Shown here: piece after piece, positions 1 through 8,134 of the stretch
Layout: each line of letters begins with the position of its first letter
Numbering within the stretch: the stretch's first letter is position 1
From: Desulfobacter curvatus DSM 3379
Lineage (GTDB): Bacteria > Desulfobacterota > Desulfobacteria > Desulfobacterales > Desulfobacteraceae
Length of the DNA stretch: 31,068 nt
Direction of reading: 5' to 3'
NCBI RefSeq assembly: GCF_000373985.1
Contig: NZ_KB893096.1
Location: 1 to 31,068, forward strand
Position numbers and translations under genes: made by a program
The notes under the pieces: generated by a model
Database searches by the model: none
Told to the model about the DNA's origin: nothing
What the model saw: only the letters and a program-made list of their open reading frames with translations

Positions 1-1
1 G

Positions 2-193
2 GATGTCCGCAACCCGCGCAGCGAATTTATGCTGAAAGAATTCGAAGACATTGTATTGGGACAAATGCAGTTGCCGGACGGAAATAACTATGGCTTTGTA
101 TCCGAGCTAAATGATCTTCAAAAAGATATTCTTTTCATTCTGGACGTTCCACTTCATTACTATGATTACCAATACTTGGGCAACTCAAGCTGA
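2..193 (+). CDS. 3' end of a truncated gene, possibly a transposase C-terminus
   Basis: An open frame enters from the left edge and runs 63 codons to a TGA at 191-193. The translation is rich in charged and aromatic residues and reads like a genuine protein C-terminus. It contains the stretch LNDLQKDILFILDVPL, which resembles the ends of some DDE transposases, where a 'xxQxxIL..LxVPL' segment is common. That resemblance is from memory and is weak. No terminal inverted repeat can be recognised downstream, so an insertion-sequence boundary cannot be drawn. It could equally be the end of an unrelated chromosomal gene. Confidence is moderate that it is coding and low for the family. Confidence 0.4.
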   Translation, partial: DVRNPRSEFMLKEFEDIVLGQMQLPDGNNYGFVSELNDLQKDILFILDVPLHYYDYQYLGNSS

Positions 194-563
194 ATTAATG
201 GTGGAGCAATCAATGACAATGAAGGGTGAAAAACGAAAAACGCACATTTTCAAAGAGCGAAATCCAAGATTCAAAGCTCTCAGTTTATTGACTTGGACGT
301 GACCTTCCGACATGCTTCTCTCTAATGAGAATGCTTGTGCTTTCATATCAACTCCGTTATATCTTTTTTTATTGGTACATAAAAATTCAAGATAAGTTCA
401 AATGGACTGCAAGCATTCTTTTTTAACTACTTTAAATTTCATCCAAATTTTAAGATTCTACGCATTTAGGCTACACTCATTTTGATTTTACTGAATATTT
501 TTACTGAGCGCAAAAGAAGGCTCTATATTTGACATTATTTTTCATTCATGCTCAATAAAGTCA
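194..563. other. AT-rich intergenic region before the lyase gene
   Basis: This stretch of about 370 bases has no convincing gene. The 63-codon frame at 111-302 overlaps the preceding coding frame and has no family resemblance. The sequence is visibly more AT-rich than the lyase gene that follows. A perfect TTGACA hexamer lies at 529-534, but no good TATAAT-like hexamer sits 16-18 bases after it, so it is only a candidate promoter element. No clear terminator hairpin was found. Confidence 0.5.
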
Positions 564-2915
564 ATGTGTTATAGTTTTTCCAGCAAATATACCATACGAA
601 GACTGTCATTTCTAAACCCAGAGTTTACAGGGTTGAAGAAAAAACTTGATAGTCGAGTAAAAACAGTCTTGCTCTGCACGTTCGCATTTTTTCTGCTTAC
701 TTCGGCAGTAACTGCTCAAATCCCCCCACCCCACCCCACAATCCGCTCGACCCCGGCGCCAAGCGACAGCGAACCGGCCCATGTCAACCCCCCGTCGTTA
801 CTTTGGCCGCTGAACAAAGGGCGCAAGGTGCGCTATGCGGTGCGCCTGTCGCAAAACAGGGATTTCACGGGAAAGGTGTTCGAAGCAACGAAGTTACGCT
901 GGGGCATCTACAATCCGCACCGTAAACTGGAATCTGGAACATGGTACTGGCAGTACGCGGTGACCCCGAAGCCTGATAAAGAGCCAAAGTGGTCGGAGGT
1001 CTTGCAGTTTTCGGTGAGTGATGAACTCCGTCAGTTTGTAACGCCGCCTTCCTCCGACATGCTGGCTGCTGCGCATAAGTCACGACCACGGATCCCGGCA
1101 AAACCCGCACCCACCGATAAAAAGAAGATGAGACACCTGCTTAAGCAAGCGGACCGGCTGCTCGAAAAACCGATCCTGTCCATCGACAAGGCCGCTCCAA
1201 AGGAACATGGAAAGAATAAATCAGAACAGGGGGTTTTTGCCAGGATAGCCAGCAAAGCATTTACCAACACCATGTGCAATCGAGTCAAGAAACTGGTGTG
1301 GGTCTACCGGATCACCGGCGATGAACGGTATGGCCGTAAGGCTTTGGAATACGGTCTGTTCGTGGCAGGTTTGGATCTGGACGGCGTTACTGCATTTAAG
1401 TTTATCGATTTTGCGGACGGTTACTGCATACAGGTTCTCGCGCGGGTGTATGACGGCTGTCTGGATCTAATGACACAGCATCAGAAATGGCAGCTGCGCC
1501 ACGCACTACGGGGACGCACCTCCCGTTTTTTCCAGAAAATAATGAACAATCTTGAAGCCAAGGTTTTCAGCAATCATATCTGGCAGCGTATCCTGGCACA
1601 GGCCACAGAGGGAGCACTGACGCTGATCGGCGACGTATCTGAAGCGGAAAAGTGGCTGGCCTACGTATACGAACTGTGGATTGCCAAATTTCCAAATTTG
1701 TCGCGAACGGACGGCGCCTGGGCCAACGGCATTAACTATTTTCGTTCAAACTATGGGCCAATGCTGGATATACCGCCCCTGTTTGGTCAACTGACCGGAG
1801 TGGATTTTTTTAACCACCCCTGGTACCGCAATGCGCCGTACTACCTGATGTACTGTTGGCCACCCGATTCGGTGTCAGATGGCTTTGGCGACGGCTCGGA
1901 GCGTAACTGGCTGCCTACCAAAAACCATCAGGGCACCTTTGCGCTGGAGTTGGGAAAACATTTCAAGGACCCCTATGCATTGTGGTATGCGAAAAAGATT
2001 ATCGGCAAACTGGATAGTCCTCCGATTGCGCCAAAACCACCTGCCGATCTGCCGATGTCGCGGGCTTTCATGGATGCAGGAATTGTTGCGATGCATACCA
2101 ACCTGATTGATGCTGCCGGCAATCTGATGATTGTTTTCCGCTCATCTCCGTACGGTGCCTACGGTCATATGCACAGAGACCAGAACAGTTTTAACATCAA
2201 TTTCGGCGGCGAACGGATCTTTACAGGCTCCGGTTATTACATCAGTTATGGTGACGAGCATTTCAAGGGATGGTACACCCATACCCGGGGGCACAATTCG
2301 ATCCTGATCGACGGCAAAGGGCAGATGCGAGGATCCAAGGGCTTTGGCCGGATCATTGATTATAACCATACCACCGCATCCACCTACTGCGTGGGCGACG
2401 CTTCCCAAGCTTACGGGGATGACGTCGGCTTGCATACCTTCCGCCGTCATTTGCTGTTTTTACGTCCGAGTGTCCTACTGGTTTACGACGAGCTGGAGGC
2501 AGGGCATAAGGCTCACTGGGAATGGATGCTGCACAGCCCGAACAAATTGAAAATTGCCAACAACGTGCTGATGGGCGGTAACAGGAAAGCAAAAACGCGG
2601 GTGGATTTCTTCGCTTCGACTCAGCTGGAGATGAGCAGTCATGCCCGATTTGATCCGCCGGCAGTCAACTGGCGCAAGCACAAAAACGGCGGCAAAATTA
2701 TAGAATATCCTGATCAGTGGCATTTTGCCGCCGTGCCTACTATGCCACAGAAAAAGCTGCGTATTCTGGCCGTCATTCAGGTACAGCCTGCGAATGTTCC
2801 TACGCCCATTGACACTCCGCTAATGCTGGGAGATATCCTCTCTTTGGCCGGGGCCGGAAAGCAAGTTCAGGTGGAATTGAGTACCCACCGTCCCGCGCAG
2901 ATTAAACTGCGATAA
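564..2915 (+). CDS. Secreted heparinase II/III-fold polysaccharide lyase (DUF4962-type N-terminus)
   Basis: The product is predicted to cleave an acidic (uronate-containing) polysaccharide by beta-elimination outside the cytoplasm. A basic stretch followed by a hydrophobic core (about residues 25-51, ending near SAVTAQ) is a signal peptide. Residues about 70-155 form the beta-rich N-terminal part seen with DUF4962 (NPPSLLWP, then GTWYWQYAV). A helical toroid follows with an Asn-His pair (N337-H338, in SNHIWQ). The C-terminal heparinase II/III beta-domain carries GHMHRDQNSF at 534-543, then a GSGYY segment and RGHNSILIDG. These motifs are characteristic of heparinase II/III, oligo-alginate lyase and PL15/17/39-like enzymes. 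The listed start is the first ATG. A TTG at 633-635, directly before the KKKLDSR basic stretch, gives a more typical signal peptide and may be the true start. In this locus it could trim or recycle the exopolysaccharide. The exact substrate is not readable from sequence. Confidence 0.85.
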   Translation: MCYSFSSKYTIRRLSFLNPEFTGLKKKLDSRVKTVLLCTFAFFLLTSAVTAQIPPPHPTIRSTPAPSDSEPAHVNPPSLLWPLNKGRKVRYAVRLSQNRDFTGKVFEATKLRWGIYNPHRKLESGTWYWQYAVTPKPDKEPKWSEVLQFSVSDELRQFVTPPSSDMLAAAHKSRPRIPAKPAPTDKKKMRHLLKQADRLLEKPILSIDKAAPKEHGKNKSEQGVFARIASKAFTNTMCNRVKKLVWVYRITGDERYGRKALEYGLFVAGLDLDGVTAFKFIDFADGYCIQVLARVYDGCLDLMTQHQKWQLRHALRGRTSRFFQKIMNNLEAKVFSNHIWQRILAQATEGALTLIGDVSEAEKWLAYVYELWIAKFPNLSRTDGAWANGINYFRSNYGPMLDIPPLFGQLTGVDFFNHPWYRNAPYYLMYCWPPDSVSDGFGDGSERNWLPTKNHQGTFALELGKHFKDPYALWYAKKIIGKLDSPPIAPKPPADLPMSRAFMDAGIVAMHTNLIDAAGNLMIVFRSSPYGAYGHMHRDQNSFNINFGGERIFTGSGYYISYGDEHFKGWYTHTRGHNSILIDGKGQMRGSKGFGRIIDYNHTTASTYCVGDASQAYGDDVGLHTFRRHLLFLRPSVLLVYDELEAGHKAHWEWMLHSPNKLKIANNVLMGGNRKAKTRVDFFASTQLEMSSHARFDPPAVNWRKHKNGGKIIEYPDQWHFAAVPTMPQKKLRILAVIQVQPANVPTPIDTPLMLGDILSLAGAGKQVQVELSTHRPAQIKLR

Positions 2916-2941
2916 TTATTTATTTCTAAGAATGGTTTAAT

Positions 2942-3907
2942 ATGTCAAAATACAATTCAAAAATTATCTTTATAATCTCTGCTGGTCACTCAGGTTCAAC
3001 ACTGCTGGATTTAATGATTGGTACTCTGCCGAATACCATATCAACTGGTGAGTTGGTATGGTTACCATGGCAAGTATGGCGAGATGGGAAGATGTGTAAT
3101 GCAAGCCCCAAACAGGATATCTGCACCTGTCTCAAAATTTTTAGAGAGTGTCCGGTCTGGAGTAAAATATTACAATGTATATCTGATACAACAAGTCAAA
3201 ATGTCATTAGCCACCCATTAGATTTTAACTTGTCTTTTTTGAGCAATAAGAAATACACTGAAAAAACATCTTTTAGATTGAAAGTGTTAAGAAAAATATT
3301 CGAATATTCAATTATTAACAACCAAGGATTATTTTTGAATAGTATTTTGAAAAATCAAAAGGGGATAATACAAAATAATCTCATATTATATGATAGCATA
3401 GTAAAAACAATGAAAGTATCGTCAGTTGTTGATTCTTCTAAAGATATATTACGTGCTTATGCGATCTGGAAGGAAAGACCATCCGATATAAAGGTAATTT
3501 TGCTTTATAAGGATGCAAAAAGTTATGCTGCAAGCGGAAAACATTGGGGTGCTGATGAACCCACTGAAAAGCATTTGAAAAAGTGGTTAAATATTTATAA
3601 AAATCGCTTTGTTCCAATTTTAAAAACAATGAAGACAGAAGTATTAACAGTTAAATATAATAATCTTGTCGAACAACCTACTAAAACAAGACAACGCTTA
3701 GCACAATTTATTGGCTCTATTTGTACAAACGGAGACTGGCAAATCAACACACGCAACATGCATTTAGTTGCTGGTAATCCAATGCGGTTTCAAGGGATTG
3801 TCAATATTAAATACGATGACAGATGGAAAAGAGAACTTACAACAGATGAACAAAAGTTAGCAGAAGATTATGAAAATCAGATGGAGCGGCTGATTTTGTC
3901 GATGTAA
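2942..3907 (+). CDS. PAPS-dependent sulfotransferase family protein
   Basis: The 321-residue product looks like a cytosolic sulfotransferase that would move sulfate from PAPS to a sugar or other acceptor. The N-terminal P-loop-like 5'-phosphosulfate loop is SAGHSGSTLLD (residues 13-23). The 3'-phosphate region follows the VVDSSKD strand (162-168) and LLYKDAKSYAAS (187-198), with Lys190 where Arg is usual. A C-terminal GNPMRF...W segment is also typical of the family. It begins 26 bases after the lyase gene, so the two are probably co-transcribed. It is clearly more AT-rich than the lyase gene, which suggests a separate origin. The acceptor is unknown. A role in sulfating the polysaccharide made by this locus is inferred from position only. 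Confidence 0.75.
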   Translation: MSKYNSKIIFIISAGHSGSTLLDLMIGTLPNTISTGELVWLPWQVWRDGKMCNASPKQDICTCLKIFRECPVWSKILQCISDTTSQNVISHPLDFNLSFLSNKKYTEKTSFRLKVLRKIFEYSIINNQGLFLNSILKNQKGIIQNNLILYDSIVKTMKVSSVVDSSKDILRAYAIWKERPSDIKVILLYKDAKSYAASGKHWGADEPTEKHLKKWLNIYKNRFVPILKTMKTEVLTVKYNNLVEQPTKTRQRLAQFIGSICTNGDWQINTRNMHLVAGNPMRFQGIVNIKYDDRWKRELTTDEQKLAEDYENQMERLILSM

Positions 3908-3965
3908 CGGAACTCATTGTTATGATGAATTTACTTACTTCATGAAAGGTTAATATTTCGGATGA

Positions 3966-4049
3966 TTAATGTAGGGTTGGAACTATAGGCTCTTTCAGCC
4001 AATCGTCTATATAATAAAAGCACCAAACAACAAAATCTTCTACTAACAT
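3966..4049 (-). pseudogene. Well-initiated 27-codon minus-strand ORF, possible transposase N-terminal remnant
   Basis: On the minus strand an ATG (4047-4049) is preceded at proper distance by a strong Shine-Dalgarno (GGAGGTG). It opens a 27-residue frame starting MLVEDFVVWCFYYIDDWL and ending at TAA (3966-3968). The start resembles the first helix of some DDE transposases (acidic, aromatic, with an Asp-Asp pair). This is a memory-based impression and not a proven match. The rest of such a gene is missing, so if the match is right this is a decayed fragment. It could instead be a small protein or leader peptide. Confidence 0.3.
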
Positions 4050-4190
4050 AGCTCACCTCCAAATGACCGCTGATCCTTGCCATATCGATTTTAATCATAG
4101 TGAGCTGTGAAGCTATATCTAAATCATAAAAAGTTGAGCATGACGTTATAAGATTTTATCATTTACTAACAAAAAGAGATTCTATTTTCT

Positions 4191-5228
4191 ATGCAAAATA
4201 AAACTTTACTTATTACTGGCGGCACTGGTTCATTCGGTAATGCTGTGTTACGACGATTTTTAAAATTAGATTTTTTTTCAGAAATCCGAATTTTTTCCAG
4301 GGACGAAAAAAAGCAGGACGACATGCGGCAATTTTATCGCAACGATAAAATCAAATATTATATCGGTGATGTACGCAGCAACCGGAGCATTGATTATGCG
4401 ATGAAAGGCGTGGATTACGTCTTCAACGCAGCAGCTCTCAAGCAGGTACCTTCCTGTGAGTTTTTCCCCATGGAATCGGTACGTACCAATGTCATGGGAT
4501 TGGAAAACGTAATTGATGCCGTTCTGAAAAACGGCGTAAAAAAAATGATCAGCCTGAGCACGGACAAAGCCGTCTATCCCATCAATGCCATGGGAATGTC
4601 CAAAGCCATGGGGGAAAAGGTGATGGTGGCCAAGGCCAGACACCTCAACGGCACCGGCACCATGCTTTGCGGCACCCGCTACGGAAATGTCATGGCATCT
4701 CGGGGTAGTGTCATTCCGCTTTTTGTCCAGCAGATCAAGGAAAAAAAGCCGATCACCATAACCGATCCCAATATGACCCGTTTCATGATGACATTGGAAG
4801 AGGCGGTGGAACTGGTTCTATTCGCGTTTGAGAACGGCCATCCCGGAGATATTTTTGTCCAGAAGGCACCGGCAGCCACAATAGCTGATTTGGCACAAGC
4901 ACTGCTTGAACTTTATGATGCCAAAAACGAAATCCGAATTATCGGTACCCGGCATGGAGAGAAATTGTATGAATCACTTGTCAGCCGTGAAGAGATGGCC
5001 AAAGCAGATGAGCTTGAAAATTACTACCGTATACCGGCAGACACTCGGGACCTGAATTATGGAAAGTTCTTTACAGAAGGGAATGAGGTTATGTCACAAG
5101 TGGAGGAATATACATCCCACAATACCCACTGTCTTGATATCGAAGGGGTTAAGCAGTTATTGTTAAAGTTGCCCTTTATCAGACGTGATGTGCTGGGTGA
5201 GGAACAAGAGCCTGTTCATGAACCCTAA
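4191..5228 (+). CDS. fnlA: UDP-GlcNAc 4,6-dehydratase/5-epimerase (CapE/WbjB/FnlA), first step to UDP-L-FucNAc
   Basis: This extended SDR enzyme converts UDP-GlcNAc to the 4-keto-6-deoxy L-arabino intermediate in the cytoplasm. The Rossmann glycine motif is GGTGSFG (residues 10-16). The NAAALKQVPSCEF segment and SLSTDKAVYPINAMG (121-135) are diagnostic of the inverting dehydratases. The usual catalytic Tyr of the YxxxK motif is Met134 (MGMSK, with Lys138), and Lys126 lies in STDK. As I recall, both match the numbering and chemistry of Staphylococcus aureus CapE, so the missing Tyr is normal here. The length of 345 residues is normal. The two genes downstream are the second and third enzymes of the same pathway, which makes the assignment firm. 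Confidence 0.93.
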   Translation: MQNKTLLITGGTGSFGNAVLRRFLKLDFFSEIRIFSRDEKKQDDMRQFYRNDKIKYYIGDVRSNRSIDYAMKGVDYVFNAAALKQVPSCEFFPMESVRTNVMGLENVIDAVLKNGVKKMISLSTDKAVYPINAMGMSKAMGEKVMVAKARHLNGTGTMLCGTRYGNVMASRGSVIPLFVQQIKEKKPITITDPNMTRFMMTLEEAVELVLFAFENGHPGDIFVQKAPAATIADLAQALLELYDAKNEIRIIGTRHGEKLYESLVSREEMAKADELENYYRIPADTRDLNYGKFFTEGNEVMSQVEEYTSHNTHCLDIEGVKQLLLKLPFIRRDVLGEEQEPVHEP

Positions 5229-5280
5229 TTTTTTTTCGATGCTTGGATCTGCAATGCGATATCAAGATTGAGAGGATGCA

Positions 5281-6408
5281 ATGATTAAAATCGGTATTAC
5301 CGGGCAAAATGGTTTTGTGGGGTCCCATTTAGCCAATACATTGTCCCTGGAGCCGGAAAAGTATCAACAGATATCTTTTAAACGGGAGTTCTTTGGGGAT
5401 AACGTCAGGCTGGAACAGTTCGTCACCCAGTGCGATGTAATTGTACATTTGGCGTCGTTAAACAGGCATAACGATCCTCAAACGATCTACAGCACCAATG
5501 TGGATCTGGTCAATCGCCTGATTCAGGCAATGGAAACAACCGACGCCAGACCCCATGTGTTGTTTGCCTCTTCCATACAGGAAGATAGAGACAATCCTTA
5601 CGGCAATTCTAAAAAACAGGGAAGAATGCTATTATATCAATGGGCAGACAGGCATCAATCTCGATTCACCGGGTTGATCATTACCAATGTTTTCGGCCCA
5701 TTCGGCCATCCTTACTATAATTCGGTGGTGGCAACCTTTTGTCATCAGTTGACCCATAATGAAGTGCCAAAGATTGATGTGGATGGCGAACTCAAGCTGA
5801 TTTATGTATCAGAGTTGGTGCAAGCCATTATCGATCATATTGAGGATCGCCAGACACCGGCAATCACCCATTGTCATCTTCCCCATACGACAACCATTAA
5901 AGTCTCGCACCTGCTTGACAAGCTGGAAAAATTTAAGCTGCTTTATTTCGATAAACAAATCATCCCGAAAATCGAGGATCGTTTTGGGCAAAACTTATTC
6001 AACACATTTGTTTGTTATATAGATCATGGCACTTTCTATCCGGGAAAGTTAACGCCCCATACCGATTCGCGCGGGAGCTTTGTAGAGGTGTTGAAGCTGG
6101 ATGGCAACGGTGGGCAGGTATCCTTTTCCACAACCGTACCCGGAGTGACGCGAGGGGATCATTTTCATACCCGTAAATTTGAACGATTCGCCGTAATCAG
6201 TGGTAAGGCAAGAATCGAAATCCGCAGGATCGGCACCAATGAAAAACACACTTTTGAATTGGATGGCCGTTCCCCCGCATTTGTAGATATGCCCATATGG
6301 TATACGCACAATATTACTAATATCGGGAATGATGATCTATACACCTTGTTCTGGATCAATGAATTTTATAACCCTGAAGATGGGGACACCTATTTTGAAA
6401 AGGTTTGA
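5281..6408 (+). CDS. fnlB: Bifunctional cupin epimerase / SDR reductase (CapF/WbjC/FnlB), second step to UDP-L-FucNAc
   Basis: The 375-residue protein has two parts. An N-terminal Rossmann/SDR domain begins GITGQNGFVGSH and carries the YxxxK catalytic pair (Tyr107, Lys111), which performs the NADPH-dependent C4 reduction. A C-terminal cupin of about 120 residues (from about residue 252) performs C3 epimerisation. Its putative metal ligands His294, His296, Glu301 and His343 are present (GDHFHTRKFER and YTHN). This SDR-plus-cupin fusion is characteristic of CapF. It follows fnlA by 52 bases, with AGAGG near the ATG. The product is UDP-2-acetamido-2,6-dideoxy-L-talose, the substrate of the next enzyme. 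Confidence 0.92.
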   Translation: MIKIGITGQNGFVGSHLANTLSLEPEKYQQISFKREFFGDNVRLEQFVTQCDVIVHLASLNRHNDPQTIYSTNVDLVNRLIQAMETTDARPHVLFASSIQEDRDNPYGNSKKQGRMLLYQWADRHQSRFTGLIITNVFGPFGHPYYNSVVATFCHQLTHNEVPKIDVDGELKLIYVSELVQAIIDHIEDRQTPAITHCHLPHTTTIKVSHLLDKLEKFKLLYFDKQIIPKIEDRFGQNLFNTFVCYIDHGTFYPGKLTPHTDSRGSFVEVLKLDGNGGQVSFSTTVPGVTRGDHFHTRKFERFAVISGKARIEIRRIGTNEKHTFELDGRSPAFVDMPIWYTHNITNIGNDDLYTLFWINEFYNPEDGDTYFEKV

Positions 6409-6456
6409 TTACAAAATATGTCAAGTTGCCATTCAACAAAAATTAAGGAATAAAGA

Positions 6457-7617
6457 GTGAATCATATCCTCCCGTTACCGGATCGTAAACTCAAAGTGAT
6501 GACCGTCATCGGTACCAGACCGGAAATTATCCGCTTGTCACGGGTCATGGCAACGTTGGATGAGCATATGAATCATGTTATCGTTCACACCGGTCAAAAC
6601 TATGATTATGAATTGAATCAGATTTTTTTCGACGATCTCGGTATCCGTAAACCCGATTATTTTCTGAATAGTGCCGAACCAGGCAATAGCGCCTGTCAAA
6701 CAGTTGGAGCCGTGATTGCCAAAGTTGACGACGTGTTGGCTCAGGTGGAACCGGATGCGCTTCTCGTGTTGGGAGATACCAATTCGTGCCTGGCAGCCTA
6801 TCCGGCGAAGCGTCGTAAGGTTCCCGTCTTTCATATGGAAGCCGGGAATCGTTGTTTTGATCAGCGGGTGCCCGAAGAGATCAATCGAAAAATCATCGAC
6901 CATATCAGTGATATCAATCTGTCTTATAGTGATATTGCACGGGAATACCTGTTGCGGGAAGGATTTCCCCCGGAGCGGGTAATTAAAACCGGGAGCCCCA
7001 TGTTTGAAGTTCTGAATTTTTATAGAGATAAAATAGATGCGTCTGATGTGCTGGAAAGGTTAAATTTGCATGAAGCGGCCTATTTTGTCGTCAGTGCTCA
7101 CAGGGAAGAAAACATAGATGATCCGGCGCAGTTTGCAGATTTGATGCGCTGTCTTGACACCATTGCCGAAGTATATGGGGTGCGGATTATTGTTTCTACT
7201 CATCCTCGCACCCGAAAACGCATGGAAACCAATGAAATAGCGGTCAACTCTCTGGTGGAGTTTATGAAACCATTGGGGTTTTTCGATTATGTGCATCTAC
7301 AAACCAGAGCACGGGCCACACTTTCTGACTCAGGGACTATCAGTGAGGAAAGTTCTATTTTGAATTTTCCCGCACTCAATATCCGAAATGCCCATGAGCG
7401 CCCCGAGGCAATGGAGGAAGCAGCAGTGATGCTCACCGGTCTAAAGCCGGAGCGTATACTCCAGGGATTAAATATCCTTGATTCTCAAAGTAGAAGTAAG
7501 ATTGATAAACAGCATCGAATTGTGAATGACTATCAGATGCCAAATGTTTCGGAGAAGGTGCTTCGGATTATATTGAGCTATTCCGATTATGTGAATCGAT
7601 ATGTTTGGCATAAATAA
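6457..7617 (+). CDS. fnlC: UDP-N-acetyl sugar 2-epimerase (CapG/WbjD/FnlC), third step giving UDP-L-FucNAc
   Basis: This non-hydrolysing UDP-GlcNAc 2-epimerase-family enzyme (GT-B fold) inverts C2 of UDP-L-PneNAc to give UDP-L-FucNAc. Visible family residues are the N-terminal GTRPEIIRLSRV, Asp107 in LGDTNS, Glu128 in HMEAGNR, Glu140/141 in PEEINR and the His of VSAHREEN. GNRCFDQRVPEEINRKI is the form seen in the FnlC/WbjD subgroup, as opposed to WecB. The start is GTG, preceded by AAGGA at 6445-6449 with good spacing. An in-frame ATG 14 codons later would cut into the first strand less cleanly. It completes the fnlABC unit. Confidence 0.92.
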   Translation: MNHILPLPDRKLKVMTVIGTRPEIIRLSRVMATLDEHMNHVIVHTGQNYDYELNQIFFDDLGIRKPDYFLNSAEPGNSACQTVGAVIAKVDDVLAQVEPDALLVLGDTNSCLAAYPAKRRKVPVFHMEAGNRCFDQRVPEEINRKIIDHISDINLSYSDIAREYLLREGFPPERVIKTGSPMFEVLNFYRDKIDASDVLERLNLHEAAYFVVSAHREENIDDPAQFADLMRCLDTIAEVYGVRIIVSTHPRTRKRMETNEIAVNSLVEFMKPLGFFDYVHLQTRARATLSDSGTISEESSILNFPALNIRNAHERPEAMEEAAVMLTGLKPERILQGLNILDSQSRSKIDKQHRIVNDYQMPNVSEKVLRIILSYSDYVNRYVWHK

Positions 7618-7631
7618 CGACCATGGGCCGA

Positions 7632-7652
7632 CCTGGCATATCACCTGCCAGG
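7632..7652. repeat. Inverted repeat between fnlC and the broken cupin gene
   Basis: CCTGGCA (7632-7638) pairs with TGCCAGG (7646-7652) around a 7-base loop. The flanks (GGGCCGA and TTCGACCC) could extend the stem imperfectly. It lies just past the fnlC stop codon. There is no following T-run, so it is not a standard terminator. It may stabilise the mRNA end. Confidence 0.4.
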
Positions 7653-7672
7653 CTTCGACCCACAACAAAAAA

Positions 7673-7707
7673 TGAAAGAAACTCAACAACTTCATCAAGT
7701 TCTTTCA
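7673..7707. repeat. Inverted repeat covering the approach to the cupin ribosome-binding site
   Basis: TGAAAGAA (7673-7680) is complementary to TTCTTTCA (7700-7707), with a 19-base loop and possible further pairing (ACT/AGT). The right arm ends immediately before AAAGGA, the ribosome-binding site of the 7722 gene. The hairpin could therefore affect translation initiation. Confidence 0.3.
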
Positions 7708-7721
7708 AAAGGATAACTGCT

Positions 7722-8134
7722 ATGAAAGTAAAGCTGATTTCCGGTGATGTGCATGAAAGAGGCATTCTTTCATTTGTCAATGACTTTGATTTTAAGGGGT
7801 GGATCGATTTTACACGATCCGCGCACATCAGCCGAGGGAAATAAGAGGATGGATTGGGCATCAACGAGATCACAAGTGGTTTGTTCCTCTTATGGGATCG
7901 ATGGTTATTGCTGTCGTTGCTCCGAATGATTGGGAGAATCCTTCAGGGAAGTTGCCTGTACAGCGCTTTACTTTGTCTAAATATAAACCTTCAGAGCTTC
8001 ATGTCCCGCCCGGGCATGCAACAGCATCAATAATGATGACTCAAGATGCTCTGTTGGGTGTGTTTTCATCCGGTAAGATTGAAGATGTCCCAAATGATGA
8101 TTGGCGATTCGATAAGGATATGTGGAAAATATGA
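7722..8134 (+). pseudogene. Frameshifted cupin sugar isomerase/epimerase (RmlC/FdtA/WxcM-like)
   Basis: The first 26 codons from ATG 7722 (ribosome-binding site AAGGA) read MKVKLISGDV through FDFKG. That frame then degenerates and stops at 7842-7844. The rest of the protein continues in another frame from 7799: VDRFYTIRAHQPREIRG, then GHQRDHKWFVPLMGS, then LHVPPGHATAS, ending NDDWRFDKDMWKI. Adding one G to the four-G run at 7796-7799 joins the two parts as FDFKGVDRFYTIRAH, a natural sequence for this family, giving about 137 residues (the usual length). Intact relatives are single-domain cupins acting on nucleotide-linked keto-sugars. As written, the gene is inactive. It may be a genuine mutation or a one-base sequence error. 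The last codon overlaps the next gene as ATGA. Confidence 0.8.

Noticed and set aside
111..302. 63-codon + strand frame near the left edge
   Set aside because: It overlaps the better frame 2-193, has no ribosome-binding site and no family resemblance.
529..563. Sigma-70 promoter from the perfect TTGACA
   Set aside because: No acceptable -10 hexamer occurs at 16-18 base spacing, so it was kept only as a remark on the spacer.
7791..7803. Programmed -1 ribosomal frameshift to explain the split cupin gene
   Set aside because: The local codons TTT AAG GGG TGG do not form an X XXY YYZ slippery heptamer in the zero frame and no clear downstream stimulatory stem was seen. A one-base deletion or error is simpler.
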